A stretch of 50,985 bases of DNA from NCBI GenBank assembly GCA_946626595.1, contig CAMOUQ010000008.1, forward strand, positions 1 to 50,985, written 5' to 3'. This document shows positions 7,396 through 15,947 of this stretch, one piece after another (positions within the stretch are counted from its first letter, which is position 1; every line of letters begins with the position of its first letter). This DNA is from an uncultured Prevotellaceae bacterium (lineage in GTDB: Bacteria > Bacteroidota > Bacteroidia > Bacteroidales > Bacteroidaceae). A model generated the notes under the pieces. That model saw nothing but the letters and a program-made list of their open reading frames with translations, was not told the DNA's origin and searched no databases. The translations under genes and the position numbers were made by a program.

Positions 7396-10092
7396 TTACC
7401 GCTTTGGGTCCCAGCGGTAACGGAGGGAGAGGGTGACATAGCTATGGAGGAAACTCTCACCGCCCTCGGTGTGGGAGGTGGCGGAGATGGTGGAGAAATT
7501 GCGGCGGTTCTGATTCAAGAGATCTCGACCAGCGAGAGTGATTTCGGCTCGATTGTTCAGGTGACGAAGCAGGGCACCCTTTCCGCCCACGAATTTATAG
7601 GCGACCTCGGCATTAAGGAGGAAGGGATTGTTGTTCATCGACGAGGACTGATAGCCACGATTAAGGATAAACTGAGGGCTGAGCGTGAAGCGCCAACCGC
7701 TCTTGAGTTTATAGATGATGCGCAGTTCGGCCAGGTAGTAGAAAATGTTCTCCGCAGACTGGGCTGCATCGCTGTAGGTGTAGCCGTCCCAGGTGAAGGT
7801 GTGGGAGGTCCACAACTGCCAAGGGGCTACATCATAGTTGAGGCTCAATCTCTCTCTAAGATGCGAGCGACCTTGCCGGTTGTAGGTCAGGCCCGTAGCC
7901 TCATCCACCAGGGTAAGGATGCCATAAGTAGTACCCAACTGACCAGACAGTGCTTGCTGGAGTTGCAGGTTCTTGCCCAGCGAGCGGTCGTAGTTTATCG
8001 AAGCACCCCACTGGCTGCCGCCGCGCACATTCTGCTTCTGCGAACGATAGGCACCCGTTTGGCTGTTATAATGAAGGACAGTGCCCACGGGATCGTAAGT
8101 CTTTGAATAATCGAGGGTGATGCCCAGCGACTGAGTGCCGCGAGTGCGCATCAGGTTGTAGTTGAGGTTAGCCGTGAGGGTGTGAGAGGTCTTCAGGTTG
8201 GGATTACCCTCGATGATGAAGAGCGGATTTGTGTCGTCGCGGTAGCCGATGCAGTCGATGAGTTGCGAAGGAGTCGCAACATACCCAACATTTGCCTTGA
8301 GGCCCTGCTGCTTGGCAATGCGGTAGTTCAGTTCAAATTCAGGCGAGGCAAGTAGGAGGTTGCGCCGGGCCAGCGTGTCTAACTTGCCTCGCTGATAGGC
8401 CGTCTGCTCATGACGATGCGAGAACGTAAGTTTGGGCCCCAGGGCAAGCTTGCCCAAGGTGACCTGCGTCCCCAGTTCCAGTTCGTTCTTCCATAGGTTG
8501 TCGCGCCGATGGAGACTGTTACTTGTGTCCAGGGTATCGGCTCGCCAGCGCTGCTCGTCGCGTAAACCGTAGTCATAGGTTGTGCCCCATTGCGCCATGA
8601 ACATCACCTTTTTGCCCAAGGCCTGCATGTAGCCGAGATTCAGCACAACGCTGAGGTTATCGGTGGGAGCATCGAAGTGCTGGCGATCGATGGCGGAAGT
8701 GCCCTCCTGCAGGTAGTGGTAGTCGCCCTGCGACGAACCCTGCTCCTTCCGATGCTTGTAGTTGGCGCTCAGTTGACCTCCCAGCATTCCCTTCTTGGTA
8801 TTATAAACCATCTTTCCCCGCACCTGTCCCGACAAACCTTGAGCATGCGACGAAGACTGATAATGAGCGGTATTAAGGAGTGCCCCGTCAGATGATGTTT
8901 CCTCCTGACGGTCCGTCCTATTCTTCTCGTCTTCGTAGGCCAATGTGCTTTCGATTCGCATCGTCAGTTTGGGCGATAGTTCGATGCGCGTCGAGAAGTC
9001 GAGCGGAGCAGAAAGGCTGTGTTGGCTGGTCTTTGTTTGCTTGTCCGTCTCAGTAGGCAATGTATTAGGCAGGAAGGTCTGCGTGTTTTCCCATCGACGA
9101 TGAGGCGTGTCGCGATGGTTGGCTCCTGCCGTCAGGGTCCAATAGCTGTCGCGCGAGGATTTGGCGGAGGGTTTCCAGGCATGCTTGTAGCCCACGCCAC
9201 CCAATTGTTGACGTATGGCATCGCCTCCGCCATACTCCCAGATGCTTTCGTAGGTATGTTTGGTGATGGCCCGTGGGTCGTCGGCCACACGCAAGAAGAA
9301 CATCACGGGGTCGGTGTCGCTCAGTCGCATGCCATCAAGCGTAGCAGCGTAGTTGGGACGCGAATAGGCCGTCGCATTCACTTCGCCGCTCCAGCGGTCC
9401 ATGAAGCCAGGCTTCACGGTTACGTCCAGCACCTGTTCTCGCTGTCCGTCGTCCACGCCCGTATGCTCCTCCAGCTCACTCTTGCGCTCATAGGCCTTGA
9501 TGTTCTCCACGGCCTCCACGGGCAGTTGACTCATTAGCATGCCCTCGCTCAGCGCCTCGTGGCCGTTCATCATCAGCCGCACGGGTTTTCCGTTCCAGAG
9601 CAATCGTCCATCTTTGACAGACACGCCGGGCAACTGGAGCACAAGGTCCTGCAGCCGTTCGCCCTCCTCGACAGGGAAGGCCTTGGGATTGAAGACCACC
9701 GTGTCGCCGCGCATGTAGAAGCGACGGGCACGCCCTTCGACGGCCAGTTCCCGCATCAGTGCTTCGCTGGGTTCGAGGCGGATGTCGTCGATGAGCACCG
9801 TGTCGAGACTGGCGCCCGACATGAGTTGTATGGTGGCAGGCTTATAGCCGAAGAACTCGGCGCGCAGGGTGATGCGCCGCATGGAATGACTCTCGAACTG
9901 GAAGCGGCCGAGCGTGTCGGTGGCGAGCATCCAAAAGGATGTACCTTCGCCCGAAGCCATTTTGGCCTCTACACGGGCTCCGTCCAGGGGTTCGCCCGTC
10001 TGGGCGTCAACGACACGTCCCTTCAGGATGTCGGCACGCAACGATGCCGCAGCCGAAAGTAGGACAAGCAGGAAGATGATAGTTTTTTTCAT
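7396..10092 (-). CDS. Outer membrane beta-barrel protein with CarboxypepD-regulatory domain, paralog 2
   Basis: This 898-residue protein has a signal peptide (MKKTIIFLLVLLSAAASLRA). The same three-part plan as paralog 1 follows: regulatory-like domain with GRVVDAQTGEPLDGARVEAK, plug-like region with RGDTVVFNPKAFPVEEGER and LPGVSVKDGRLLWNGKPV, then a barrel ending LSLRYRWDPKR. The last coding stretch is nearly identical to paralog 1 at the DNA level, including a 40-base identical run, whereas the middle of the barrel differs more. Differences in the loops suggest distinct ligands. It lies downstream of the PspC operon across a 164-base gap filled with a palindromic repeat. No convincing promoter was seen just upstream. 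Confidence 0.87.
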   Translation of the reverse strand: MKKTIIFLLVLLSAAASLRADILKGRVVDAQTGEPLDGARVEAKMASGEGTSFWMLATDTLGRFQFESHSMRRITLRAEFFGYKPATIQLMSGASLDTVLIDDIRLEPSEALMRELAVEGRARRFYMRGDTVVFNPKAFPVEEGERLQDLVLQLPGVSVKDGRLLWNGKPVRLMMNGHEALSEGMLMSQLPVEAVENIKAYERKSELEEHTGVDDGQREQVLDVTVKPGFMDRWSGEVNATAYSRPNYAATLDGMRLSDTDPVMFFLRVADDPRAITKHTYESIWEYGGGDAIRQQLGGVGYKHAWKPSAKSSRDSYWTLTAGANHRDTPHRRWENTQTFLPNTLPTETDKQTKTSQHSLSAPLDFSTRIELSPKLTMRIESTLAYEDEKNRTDRQEETSSDGALLNTAHYQSSSHAQGLSGQVRGKMVYNTKKGMLGGQLSANYKHRKEQGSSQGDYHYLQEGTSAIDRQHFDAPTDNLSVVLNLGYMQALGKKVMFMAQWGTTYDYGLRDEQRWRADTLDTSNSLHRRDNLWKNELELGTQVTLGKLALGPKLTFSHRHEQTAYQRGKLDTLARRNLLLASPEFELNYRIAKQQGLKANVGYVATPSQLIDCIGYRDDTNPLFIIEGNPNLKTSHTLTANLNYNLMRTRGTQSLGITLDYSKTYDPVGTVLHYNSQTGAYRSQKQNVRGGSQWGASINYDRSLGKNLQLQQALSGQLGTTYGILTLVDEATGLTYNRQGRSHLRERLSLNYDVAPWQLWTSHTFTWDGYTYSDAAQSAENIFYYLAELRIIYKLKSGWRFTLSPQFILNRGYQSSSMNNNPFLLNAEVAYKFVGGKGALLRHLNNRAEITLAGRDLLNQNRRNFSTISATSHTEGGESFLHSYVTLSLRYRWDPKR

Positions 10093-10127
10093 AGGTCGAA
10101 AGGGGGTTAAAGTTGGGACATAGGTCA

Positions 10128-10240
10128 GACCCTCCCCACCCCTCCCGTGTAGGGAGGGAGAGGGAACTCTGCGAGGTTAAAAATAAAGGGTTGGAGAATC
10201 TGCTCCCTCCCTACAAGGGAGGGCAGGGGGAGGGTCTGCT
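10128..10240. repeat. Pair of inverted GC-rich palindromic repeats in the gap between PspC and barrel genes
   Basis: Two copies of a roughly 38-base element with core CTCCCTCCCTACANGGGAGG lie head to head. One is at about 10128-10166 (read on minus) and one at about 10199-10240 (read on plus), each ending in GGGAGGGTCTG. Each copy is itself palindromic, and the pair can also form a large hairpin. A related copy occurs inside the neighbouring PspC gene. Confidence 0.7.
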
Positions 10241-10256
10241 TTTGGGGGAGAGGGTG

Positions 10257-12041
10257 TTACTTTTTCTCGTCGATGCGCTTCAACTCGAAGTCGCAGGCCG
10301 AGAACCACTGGCCAAGCCACGAGGCACGGGTGAGGGCGGGGTCGGTGGAGACGCCGTAGTGGAGGGTGACGGCCTTGGAGAAGTGCATGTCGGGCAGGGC
10401 TACGCGGTTCCATCCGAAGCCCCGGTTGTCGTTGGCCTCGGCGATGGCGCAGAGGAAGTTGTAGTCGGCGGGCAGTTCGTATCCACCCTTGGAATAGGCC
10501 AAATCCATGCTGTCGCGCCTGAACTTGCTCTCGCGCCACAGGCTGCCGCCCGTGTTGTTGTCGGCCGGAATCTCCGTCCTGTATATGATGGAACTCTCAC
10601 TTAGCGAGTCGGCAAAGGCATAGACGTAGGCCCCCTGCCCGTTGGCACGCACGCAGGCCGTCAGGCGGTAGGTGCCGGGCTGGAGCACTTCGGTGCGCTC
10701 GATGGTGAAGAGTTGGCGGTGGCGCGAGTCGTAGGTGTCGATGTAGCGGGCTCCGTGCCCTGTGTAGTACTGTCCGCTGGAGGTGTAGCGGTCGCAATGG
10801 TCGGCCCGCAGGACGCGCCAGCCGCGCTCCGAGAGGAATTCCCATTCGTCCGGCTCGTAGAAGATGCCGTCGTGGGTGTTGTCCTTGCGGTATTGTTTGT
10901 CGCGCAACTGCCAACTCTTTTCCTCGGCCTCCTTGATTTTGCCTACGAGACGCGTGCAGAAGACTGCGGCGGCGATGAACAGGCCTATCCAGATGATCAG
11001 GAAGGCCAAGCGCTGGCCGAAGCCCATGGGCTTGAGCATGCGGATTTCGTTGAAGAAGCTGTGGATGATGCAGTACGTGGGGATGAGCAGCACGCCCAGG
11101 CAGAGCAGGGCTGCCTTGAAGAGGTCGTCCTGGTAGGCATCGAAGAACTGCCAGAACGTCGGGTCGCTCTCATGTATCATCGTGTGGGGCATGGTCATGA
11201 TGGCTATCAGGCCCACGATGCCGGCCAACAGCGTGAAGGCCAGGGCGATGCCCACACCATAGATGAACCAGCGGACGAGCGTGCCCACGATGAAGAAGAA
11301 ACCGCCCAGACAGCCCATGTGCCCCTCGTCGGGGCGCTGGGCGGGCTGCGGTTGACTGACCTCGTCGGCCAGGTTCTGGGGGTTGACGGGCTTGCCCTTC
11401 ATCCTGAGCCGGTCCTCGGGGGTATCGGCCACGGGCATGAGTATGCCCAGGGCGATGTAGAGAATGACGAGGCCGACATTAACGCTGATGCCCCAGTGCC
11501 AAGTCGACCAATAGAACATGCGGGAGACGAATCCTCCGGGCAGGAGGAAGAACAGGGCGACATAACCCAGTCGCCACCAAAGGACGTCGCCGCCGAAGTA
11601 AGCAGCCAGGCCCGAGAGTACGCCCATGAACTTGCGGTCGGCGAGGTTGCGGTAGAGGCGCCGATGGCCCTCCCCCTGAGACCCCTCCCGACCTCCCCGT
11701 AGAGGGGAGGAGTAGGTATCTCCATTCTCTTCGCTTTGGGTTTTCTCTTCCCCTTCACGGGGCGGCCTGGAGGGGTCTTCTTCCTCCATCTCTTCGGGGC
11801 GTCCCACGCGGTGGATGATGTCCTCGACGTGTTCGATGGTGATGGCCTGCACGCCTCCCTGCTTCAGTTCGTCGAAGAGTTCGGCTATGCGCGCCTCAAT
11901 GTCGTCGACAATCTCCTCCCCGCCCTCGCGACGGGCAAAGTAGTTGCGGAGCGAGTCGGTGTAGCGTTTTAGCAATTCGTAGGCATCCTCATCGATGGCG
12001 TAGAGGCGGCCCAGGAGATTTATGGTGATGTTCTTTTTCAT
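10257..12041 (-). CDS. PspC domain envelope-stress membrane protein
   Basis: This is a 594-residue protein. Residues 1-95 form a cytoplasmic helical domain (NLLGRLYAIDEDAYELLKRY, then VDDIEARIAELFDEL). Residues 96-125 are a linker. A PspC domain follows (about 127-190: RRLYRNLADRKFMGVLSGLA, then LGYVALFFLLPGG). Several further membrane helices (about 245-360) and a C-terminal soluble beta-rich domain (about 390-594) complete it. PspC proteins are inner-membrane parts of the phage-shock-type response. Its start overlaps the PadR repressor stop by 4 bases (ATGA), so it is translationally coupled and likely under PadR control. The linker is encoded by a palindromic repeat of the type found in the downstream gap, which looks like an in-frame insertion. 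Confidence 0.88.
   Translation of the reverse strand: MKKNITINLLGRLYAIDEDAYELLKRYTDSLRNYFARREGGEEIVDDIEARIAELFDELKQGGVQAITIEHVEDIIHRVGRPEEMEEEDPSRPPREGEEKTQSEENGDTYSSPLRGGREGSQGEGHRRLYRNLADRKFMGVLSGLAAYFGGDVLWWRLGYVALFFLLPGGFVSRMFYWSTWHWGISVNVGLVILYIALGILMPVADTPEDRLRMKGKPVNPQNLADEVSQPQPAQRPDEGHMGCLGGFFFIVGTLVRWFIYGVGIALAFTLLAGIVGLIAIMTMPHTMIHESDPTFWQFFDAYQDDLFKAALLCLGVLLIPTYCIIHSFFNEIRMLKPMGFGQRLAFLIIWIGLFIAAAVFCTRLVGKIKEAEEKSWQLRDKQYRKDNTHDGIFYEPDEWEFLSERGWRVLRADHCDRYTSSGQYYTGHGARYIDTYDSRHRQLFTIERTEVLQPGTYRLTACVRANGQGAYVYAFADSLSESSIIYRTEIPADNNTGGSLWRESKFRRDSMDLAYSKGGYELPADYNFLCAIAEANDNRGFGWNRVALPDMHFSKAVTLHYGVSTDPALTRASWLGQWFSACDFELKRIDEKK
11675..11715 (-). repeat. Palindromic repeat copy embedded in frame in the PspC gene
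   Basis: The minus-strand sequence here runs through CTCCCCTCTACGGGGAGG and then GGGGTCTCAGGGGGAGGG. This resembles the two intergenic copies at 10128-10240. It encodes the linker residues SSPLRGGREGSQGEG, which separate the N-terminal domain from the PspC domain, and it keeps the frame open. Confidence 0.6.
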
Positions 12042-12388
12042 GATTCTTGATGGGTTAGGAGATGAGTTGTTTTCAGATAGTTGACGGTTGTGGCCAGTTC
12101 GTTCCAGGCTTGGTCGAGTCCCATGAGGAATTCTTCGCCTTCGGGGGTCAGGGCGTAGTATTTACGTGGCGGTCCCTGTGTGCTCTCCTGCCATTCGTAG
12201 GAGAGCAGACCGTCCTTCTTCAGTCGCGTGAGCAGGGGGTAGAGCGTACCCTCCACCACCAGCAACTCGGCCTCCTGCAAGCGGCGAATGATGTCGCTGG
12301 CATAGGCCGGTGCGCGCTTCAGCAGGAGCAGGATGCAGTATTCGAGCATCCCCTTTCGCATCTGCGATTTCGCATTGTTGATGTCCAT
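12038..12388 (-). CDS. PadR family transcriptional regulator
   Basis: This 116-residue protein has the winged-helix core MLEYCILLLLKRAPAYASDI and the PadR motif VEGTLYPLLTRLKKDGLLSY. The wing reads GPPRKYYALTPEGEEFL. The size is typical of the short PadR-s2 subfamily. It lies between a small and a large PspC gene: 12 bases after the former, and overlapping the latter's start by 4 bases. PadR proteins are usually autorepressors of their operon, often for envelope-stress genes, so control of both PspC genes is the natural inference. The effector is unknown. Confidence 0.93.
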   Translation of the reverse strand: MDINNAKSQMRKGMLEYCILLLLKRAPAYASDIIRRLQEAELLVVEGTLYPLLTRLKKDGLLSYEWQESTQGPPRKYYALTPEGEEFLMGLDQAWNELATTVNYLKTTHLLTHQES

Positions 12389-12400
12389 GATTATCTGTTT

Positions 12401-12598
12401 TTAAAACCGATAGGGAGCCTTCGGGGCACAGAGCCACAGGGCGATGTAGGCCAGCAGGCCGCAACCCAGGCCAAAGAAGGCCATGAGGAAGAATACACGC
12501 ACGAGGAGAGGGTCGACCTCGAAGTACTCGGCAAGACCGCCGCATACACCGGCAATCTTCTTGTCCGTCTGAGACAGGTAGAAACGCTTGTTGTTCAT
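12401..12598 (-). CDS. Small PspC domain protein
   Basis: This 65-residue protein starts MNNKRFYLSQTDKKIAGVCG and continues GLAEYFEVDPLLVRVFFLM. It is a nearly complete stand-alone PspC domain with one or two membrane segments. An in-frame ATG 30 bases further upstream exists, but the -7 box at 12633-12640 would put the transcript start almost on it. The start at 12598 also matches the family N-terminus. It is the first gene of the PspC-PadR-PspC operon. Confidence 0.88.
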   Translation of the reverse strand: MNNKRFYLSQTDKKIAGVCGGLAEYFEVDPLLVRVFFLMAFFGLGCGLLAYIALWLCAPKAPYRF

Positions 12599-12632
12599 AG
12601 CTATTATACGCTTTAAGTTAAACTTCACGATG

Positions 12633-12663
12633 CAAAGTTAAGTAAAAATATAATACCTTGCAA
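12633..12663 (-). promoter_or_regulatory. Promoter of the PspC-PadR-PspC operon
   Basis: TAACTTTG on minus at 12633-12640 is preceded after 20 bases by TTG at 12661-12663. The expected start near 12626 leaves a leader of about 28 bases before the ATG at 12598. Confidence 0.7.
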
Positions 12664-12780
12664 TACATAGTACTATATTTTTATTAAATTTATATGAAAT
12701 TTCCGTTTGGCGGAGGTGAAGTTCTCGTTAGGCGGACATATAAAAAAGGTACGCGCGTACACACGTATGCGCGCACACGT

Positions 12781-12922
12781 TGTTAGGTTGGGGCTCAGAC
12801 AATACGTCGATGGAGCTCCAACCTTACTATTGTCTGAGCTCAAACCTTACTATTGTCTGAGCGCAATCGACGCGTCGTTGAAGCTCCAACGACGCGTCGA
12901 CTGAATCCCGGTGATGCCGGGA
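12781..12922. repeat. Cluster of inverted repeats in the 342-base gap between the PspC operon and the pyrophosphatase gene
   Basis: The gap carries no gene. GCTCAGACAATA at 12793-12804 is the inverse of two copies of TATTGTCTGAGC (12828-12839 and 12851-12862), so alternative hairpins are possible. TCGACGCGTCGTTG (12867-12880) is perfectly inverted at 12887-12900 around a 6-base loop. TCCCGG/CCGGGA at 12906-12922 forms a third hairpin. The block sits just past the stop of the pyrophosphatase gene and may end its transcript. The segment at 12815-12847 recurs near 50905. Confidence 0.8.
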
Positions 12923-12940
12923 GGGTGTGAAACCTAAGTT

Positions 12941-15133
12941 TTATGCGAAGAATATCGTCAGGCCAGCCATGACGATGCTGACCATAGACATCAGCTTGAT
13001 GAGGATGTTCAGCGAGGGGCCGCTGGTGTCCTTGAACGGGTCGCCCACCGTGTCGCCCACGATGGTGGCCTTGTGGGCAAACGAACCCTTGCCGCCGAAG
13101 TTGCCTTCCTCCACCATCTTCTTGGCATTGTCCCACGCACCGCCGGCGTTGGCCATGAACACGGCCAGCGTGAAGCCACCGGCCAGTCCGCCAACCAACA
13201 GGCCCAGCACACCGGCCACGCCCAATACGCAACCCACGACGATGGGGATGGCTATGGCCAGCAGGGAGGGGAATACCATCTCGTGCTGGGCAGCACGGGT
13301 GGAAATCTCCACGCAACGACCGTAGTCGGGCGTGGCCTTGCCCTCCAGGATGCCCTTAATCTCGCGGAACTGGCGGCGCACCTCCTCCACCATCTTCTGG
13401 GCAGCACGGCCCACGGCCTCCATCGTGAGTCCGCAGAAGAGGAAGGCAGCCATGGCACCGATGAAGGCGCCCACCAGGACGCGAGGATTCATCAGGTTCA
13501 CCTGGAAGTAGTTCATGAAGTCGGGGATGGTGGCCTGCGACGCATCGATGATGTCGCCACGCAGGTTGGTCAGCGTCATGCCGGCCCGCTCCATGGCTAT
13601 CTTCACCTCCTCGATGTACGATGCCAGCAGGGCCAGGGCCGTCAGCGCAGCACTGCCGATGGCAAAGCCCTTACCCGTGGCAGCCGTGGTGTTGCCCAGG
13701 GCGTCGAGGGCATCGGTGCGGTGGCGCACTTCCTCGCCCAGTTCGCTCATCTCGGCATTACCGCCGGCGTTGTCGGCAATGGGGCCGTAGGCGTCGGTGG
13801 CCAGCGTGATGCCCAGCGTGGACAGCATGCCCACGGCGGCTATGCCTATGCCGTAGAGTCCGTGGCTGAGGGCCTCGGCCGACATGGTGCTGTCGAATCC
13901 GTTGGCACACAGGTAACTGAGCATGATGGCCACACCGATGGTGATGACGGGAATGCAGGTAGAGATCATGCCCGTGCCGATGCCCTTGATGATGACGGTG
14001 GCCGAGCCTGTCAGTCCGGCCTCGGAAATCTTCTGAGTGGGCTTGTAGGAGTGCGAGGTGTAGTACTCGGTGGCCTGACCGATGATGACACCGGCGGCCA
14101 GGCCCGTGATGACGGAGAACGACAGACCGAGCCAGTTCTCGATGCCCAGCAGGTAGAGTATGCCAAAGGTGGCCACGGCAATGAGCACGGCCGAGACGTT
14201 GGTGCCCACGGCCAGTGAGCGCAGCAGGTCGCGCATGGTGGCTCCCTCCTTGGTGCGTACCAGGTAGATGCCCAGAATGCTCAGGAAGACGCCCACAGCG
14301 GCTATGAGCATGGGGGCAATGACGGCTCGCAGCTGCATGCCCTCGGCTGTGGAACCTGCAAAGGCCACGGCACCCAGGGCCGCCGTGGAGAGGATGGAGC
14401 CGCAATACGATTCGTACAGGTCGGCACCCATGCCGGCCACGTCGCCCACGTTGTCGCCCACGTTGTCGGCAATGGTGGCCGGGTTGCGCGGGTCATCCTC
14501 GGGGATGTCGGCTTCCACCTTGCCCACGATGTCGGCGCCCACGTCGGCAGCCTTGGTGTAGATGCCGCCGCCCACACGGGCAAACAGGGCCTGCGTGGAG
14601 GCGCCCATGCCGAAGGTGAGCATGGTGGTGGTGATGGAGATGAGGCCGTTGGGGTCGAAGCGGTTAAGGATGAGGAACCACAAGGCAATGTCGAGCAGAC
14701 CCAGACCCACGACCGTGAGGCCCATGACGGCTCCCGAACGGAAGGCTATGCGCAGTCCGCCGTCCAGACTCTGCCGGGCAGCGTTGGCCGTGCGGGCCGA
14801 GGCGTAGGTGGCGGTCTTCATGCCGAAGAAACCGGCCAGACCGGAGAACAGACCGCCCGTGAGGAATGCGAAGGGCACCCACGTGTTCTGGACGTGCAGC
14901 CCGTAGGCCATGAAGGCAAACAGCAGGGCCAGTACGACGAAGACGATGGCCACTACACGATACTGCTGACGCAGATAGGCCATGGCACCGCGGCGCACAT
15001 GACCGGCAATCTCGCGCATGCGAGGGGTACCCTCGTCGGCTCGCATCATCGAACGGAAGAAGTACCACGCCATGCCCAGGGCCACAATGGAAGCCACGGG
15101 CACAAGCCAAAAGGCAGGAATGATGTTGTTCAT
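12941..15133 (-). CDS. hppA: Membrane-bound ion-translocating pyrophosphatase (K+-dependent type)
   Basis: This 730-residue integral membrane enzyme couples pyrophosphate hydrolysis to H+ and/or Na+ export across the inner membrane. The substrate-binding signature DNVGDNVGDVAGMGADLYES lies near residue 221, preceded by EDDPRNPATIA. A second acidic motif, TDAYGPIADNAGGNAEMS, is in the C-terminal half. In GNTTAATGKG near residue 479 the position after NTT is alanine, the hallmark of K+-dependent enzymes (lysine marks K+-independent ones). K+-dependent bacterial enzymes include H+ pumps, Na+ pumps and dual Na+/H+ pumps, some of them in Bacteroides, so the exported ion is not settled. It appears to be a single-gene unit. 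Confidence 0.95.
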   Translation of the reverse strand: MNNIIPAFWLVPVASIVALGMAWYFFRSMMRADEGTPRMREIAGHVRRGAMAYLRQQYRVVAIVFVVLALLFAFMAYGLHVQNTWVPFAFLTGGLFSGLAGFFGMKTATYASARTANAARQSLDGGLRIAFRSGAVMGLTVVGLGLLDIALWFLILNRFDPNGLISITTTMLTFGMGASTQALFARVGGGIYTKAADVGADIVGKVEADIPEDDPRNPATIADNVGDNVGDVAGMGADLYESYCGSILSTAALGAVAFAGSTAEGMQLRAVIAPMLIAAVGVFLSILGIYLVRTKEGATMRDLLRSLAVGTNVSAVLIAVATFGILYLLGIENWLGLSFSVITGLAAGVIIGQATEYYTSHSYKPTQKISEAGLTGSATVIIKGIGTGMISTCIPVITIGVAIMLSYLCANGFDSTMSAEALSHGLYGIGIAAVGMLSTLGITLATDAYGPIADNAGGNAEMSELGEEVRHRTDALDALGNTTAATGKGFAIGSAALTALALLASYIEEVKIAMERAGMTLTNLRGDIIDASQATIPDFMNYFQVNLMNPRVLVGAFIGAMAAFLFCGLTMEAVGRAAQKMVEEVRRQFREIKGILEGKATPDYGRCVEISTRAAQHEMVFPSLLAIAIPIVVGCVLGVAGVLGLLVGGLAGGFTLAVFMANAGGAWDNAKKMVEEGNFGGKGSFAHKATIVGDTVGDPFKDTSGPSLNILIKLMSMVSIVMAGLTIFFA

Positions 15134-15278
15134 AGTTTTTTTAAGGTTTTAAGGTTAACTTTGCAATAACTAAATACAAAACTAACACTTTTTTTGCGAA
15201 CAACAGCACAGAAAAGGCATAAATTTGAAAGTTTGTCGGACTTATGCCTGAAAGTTGGGCGAATCTGCGGCCGGAGAA

Positions 15279-15929
15279 TCAGTCGGCAGGATTGCAATCG
15301 GCCCGGAAACGACGTATCATGCAATGGCTCCACGTGGTGCGGAAACCAAACCATCCGCGCACGAGTGACTCGGGGTCCGTGAAGTCGAAGAGCAGTTCGT
15401 CGTCGATGTAGAAACGGGTCCGCTGGTACTGGGTCTCGATGCGGATGCGATACCAGTGGTTGGGCCGCAGCAGGTGGGCCGAATCGGTGTACTCCCTGAG
15501 AATCGGCGGGTTGGGCTGGCCGTTGTAGCGGCGAAAGCGGGTGGTGGTGTTGTGGTTGCCGCCGTAGCCTACGTAGTATAGCTGCATCGAGGCGGCATTC
15601 TTGAAGACGCCGCCGCGCTTCTCCATACCGGCAAGCACGCTGCGGTCGTAGCGGTCGGGGTCGGTGGCCATCCAGAAGCAGTTGAGGTCGGAGAGGCGGT
15701 CGGTGGAGTCGCGCACCACTACCATGGCCTCGTACTCGATGACGCACGGCGCCTTCAGCTCTTGGTGCCACCATAGGGTGAGGCCCGCCGGGGTGCGGAT
15801 TTCCACGGTGTCGTGCCGAAAGTCGAGGCGAGCGTCTTCCGACTCCGCCTCGACTTTCCATAGTTTCTCACCTTGTGCTGCCAGCGTGCTTGCGGTCAGC
15901 AGTAGGAGTATGAGTATCGTCTGCCTCAC
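15279..15929 (-). CDS. DUF6250 domain secreted protein (concanavalin-like fold)
   Basis: This 216-residue protein has a signal peptide (MRQTILILLLLTASTLAAQG). The body matches my memory of the DUF6250 pattern: GLTLWWHQELKAPCVIEYEA, then RLSDLNCFWMATDP, MQLYYVGYGGNHNTTTRFRR, LREYTDSAHLLRPNHWYRI and GWFGFRTTWS. The fold is a concanavalin-type beta-sandwich related to glycan-active or carbohydrate-binding domains, usually found with polysaccharide-degrading enzymes in Bacteroidetes. A GH43 glycosidase is encoded about 1 kb upstream on the same strand, which fits a glycan role. No catalytic residues can be assigned. The low-complexity protein gene is 18 bases upstream. Confidence 0.75.
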   Translation of the reverse strand: MRQTILILLLLTASTLAAQGEKLWKVEAESEDARLDFRHDTVEIRTPAGLTLWWHQELKAPCVIEYEAMVVVRDSTDRLSDLNCFWMATDPDRYDRSVLAGMEKRGGVFKNAASMQLYYVGYGGNHNTTTRFRRYNGQPNPPILREYTDSAHLLRPNHWYRIRIETQYQRTRFYIDDELLFDFTDPESLVRGWFGFRTTWSHCMIRRFRADCNPAD

Positions 15930-15947
15930 GTCTTGTCGTTTTGTTGA

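Noticed and set aside
15156..15163. TAACTTTG promoter-like box on the plus strand upstream of the pyrophosphatase
   Set aside because: No plus-strand gene follows and no -33 element at the right spacing was found; it may be chance.
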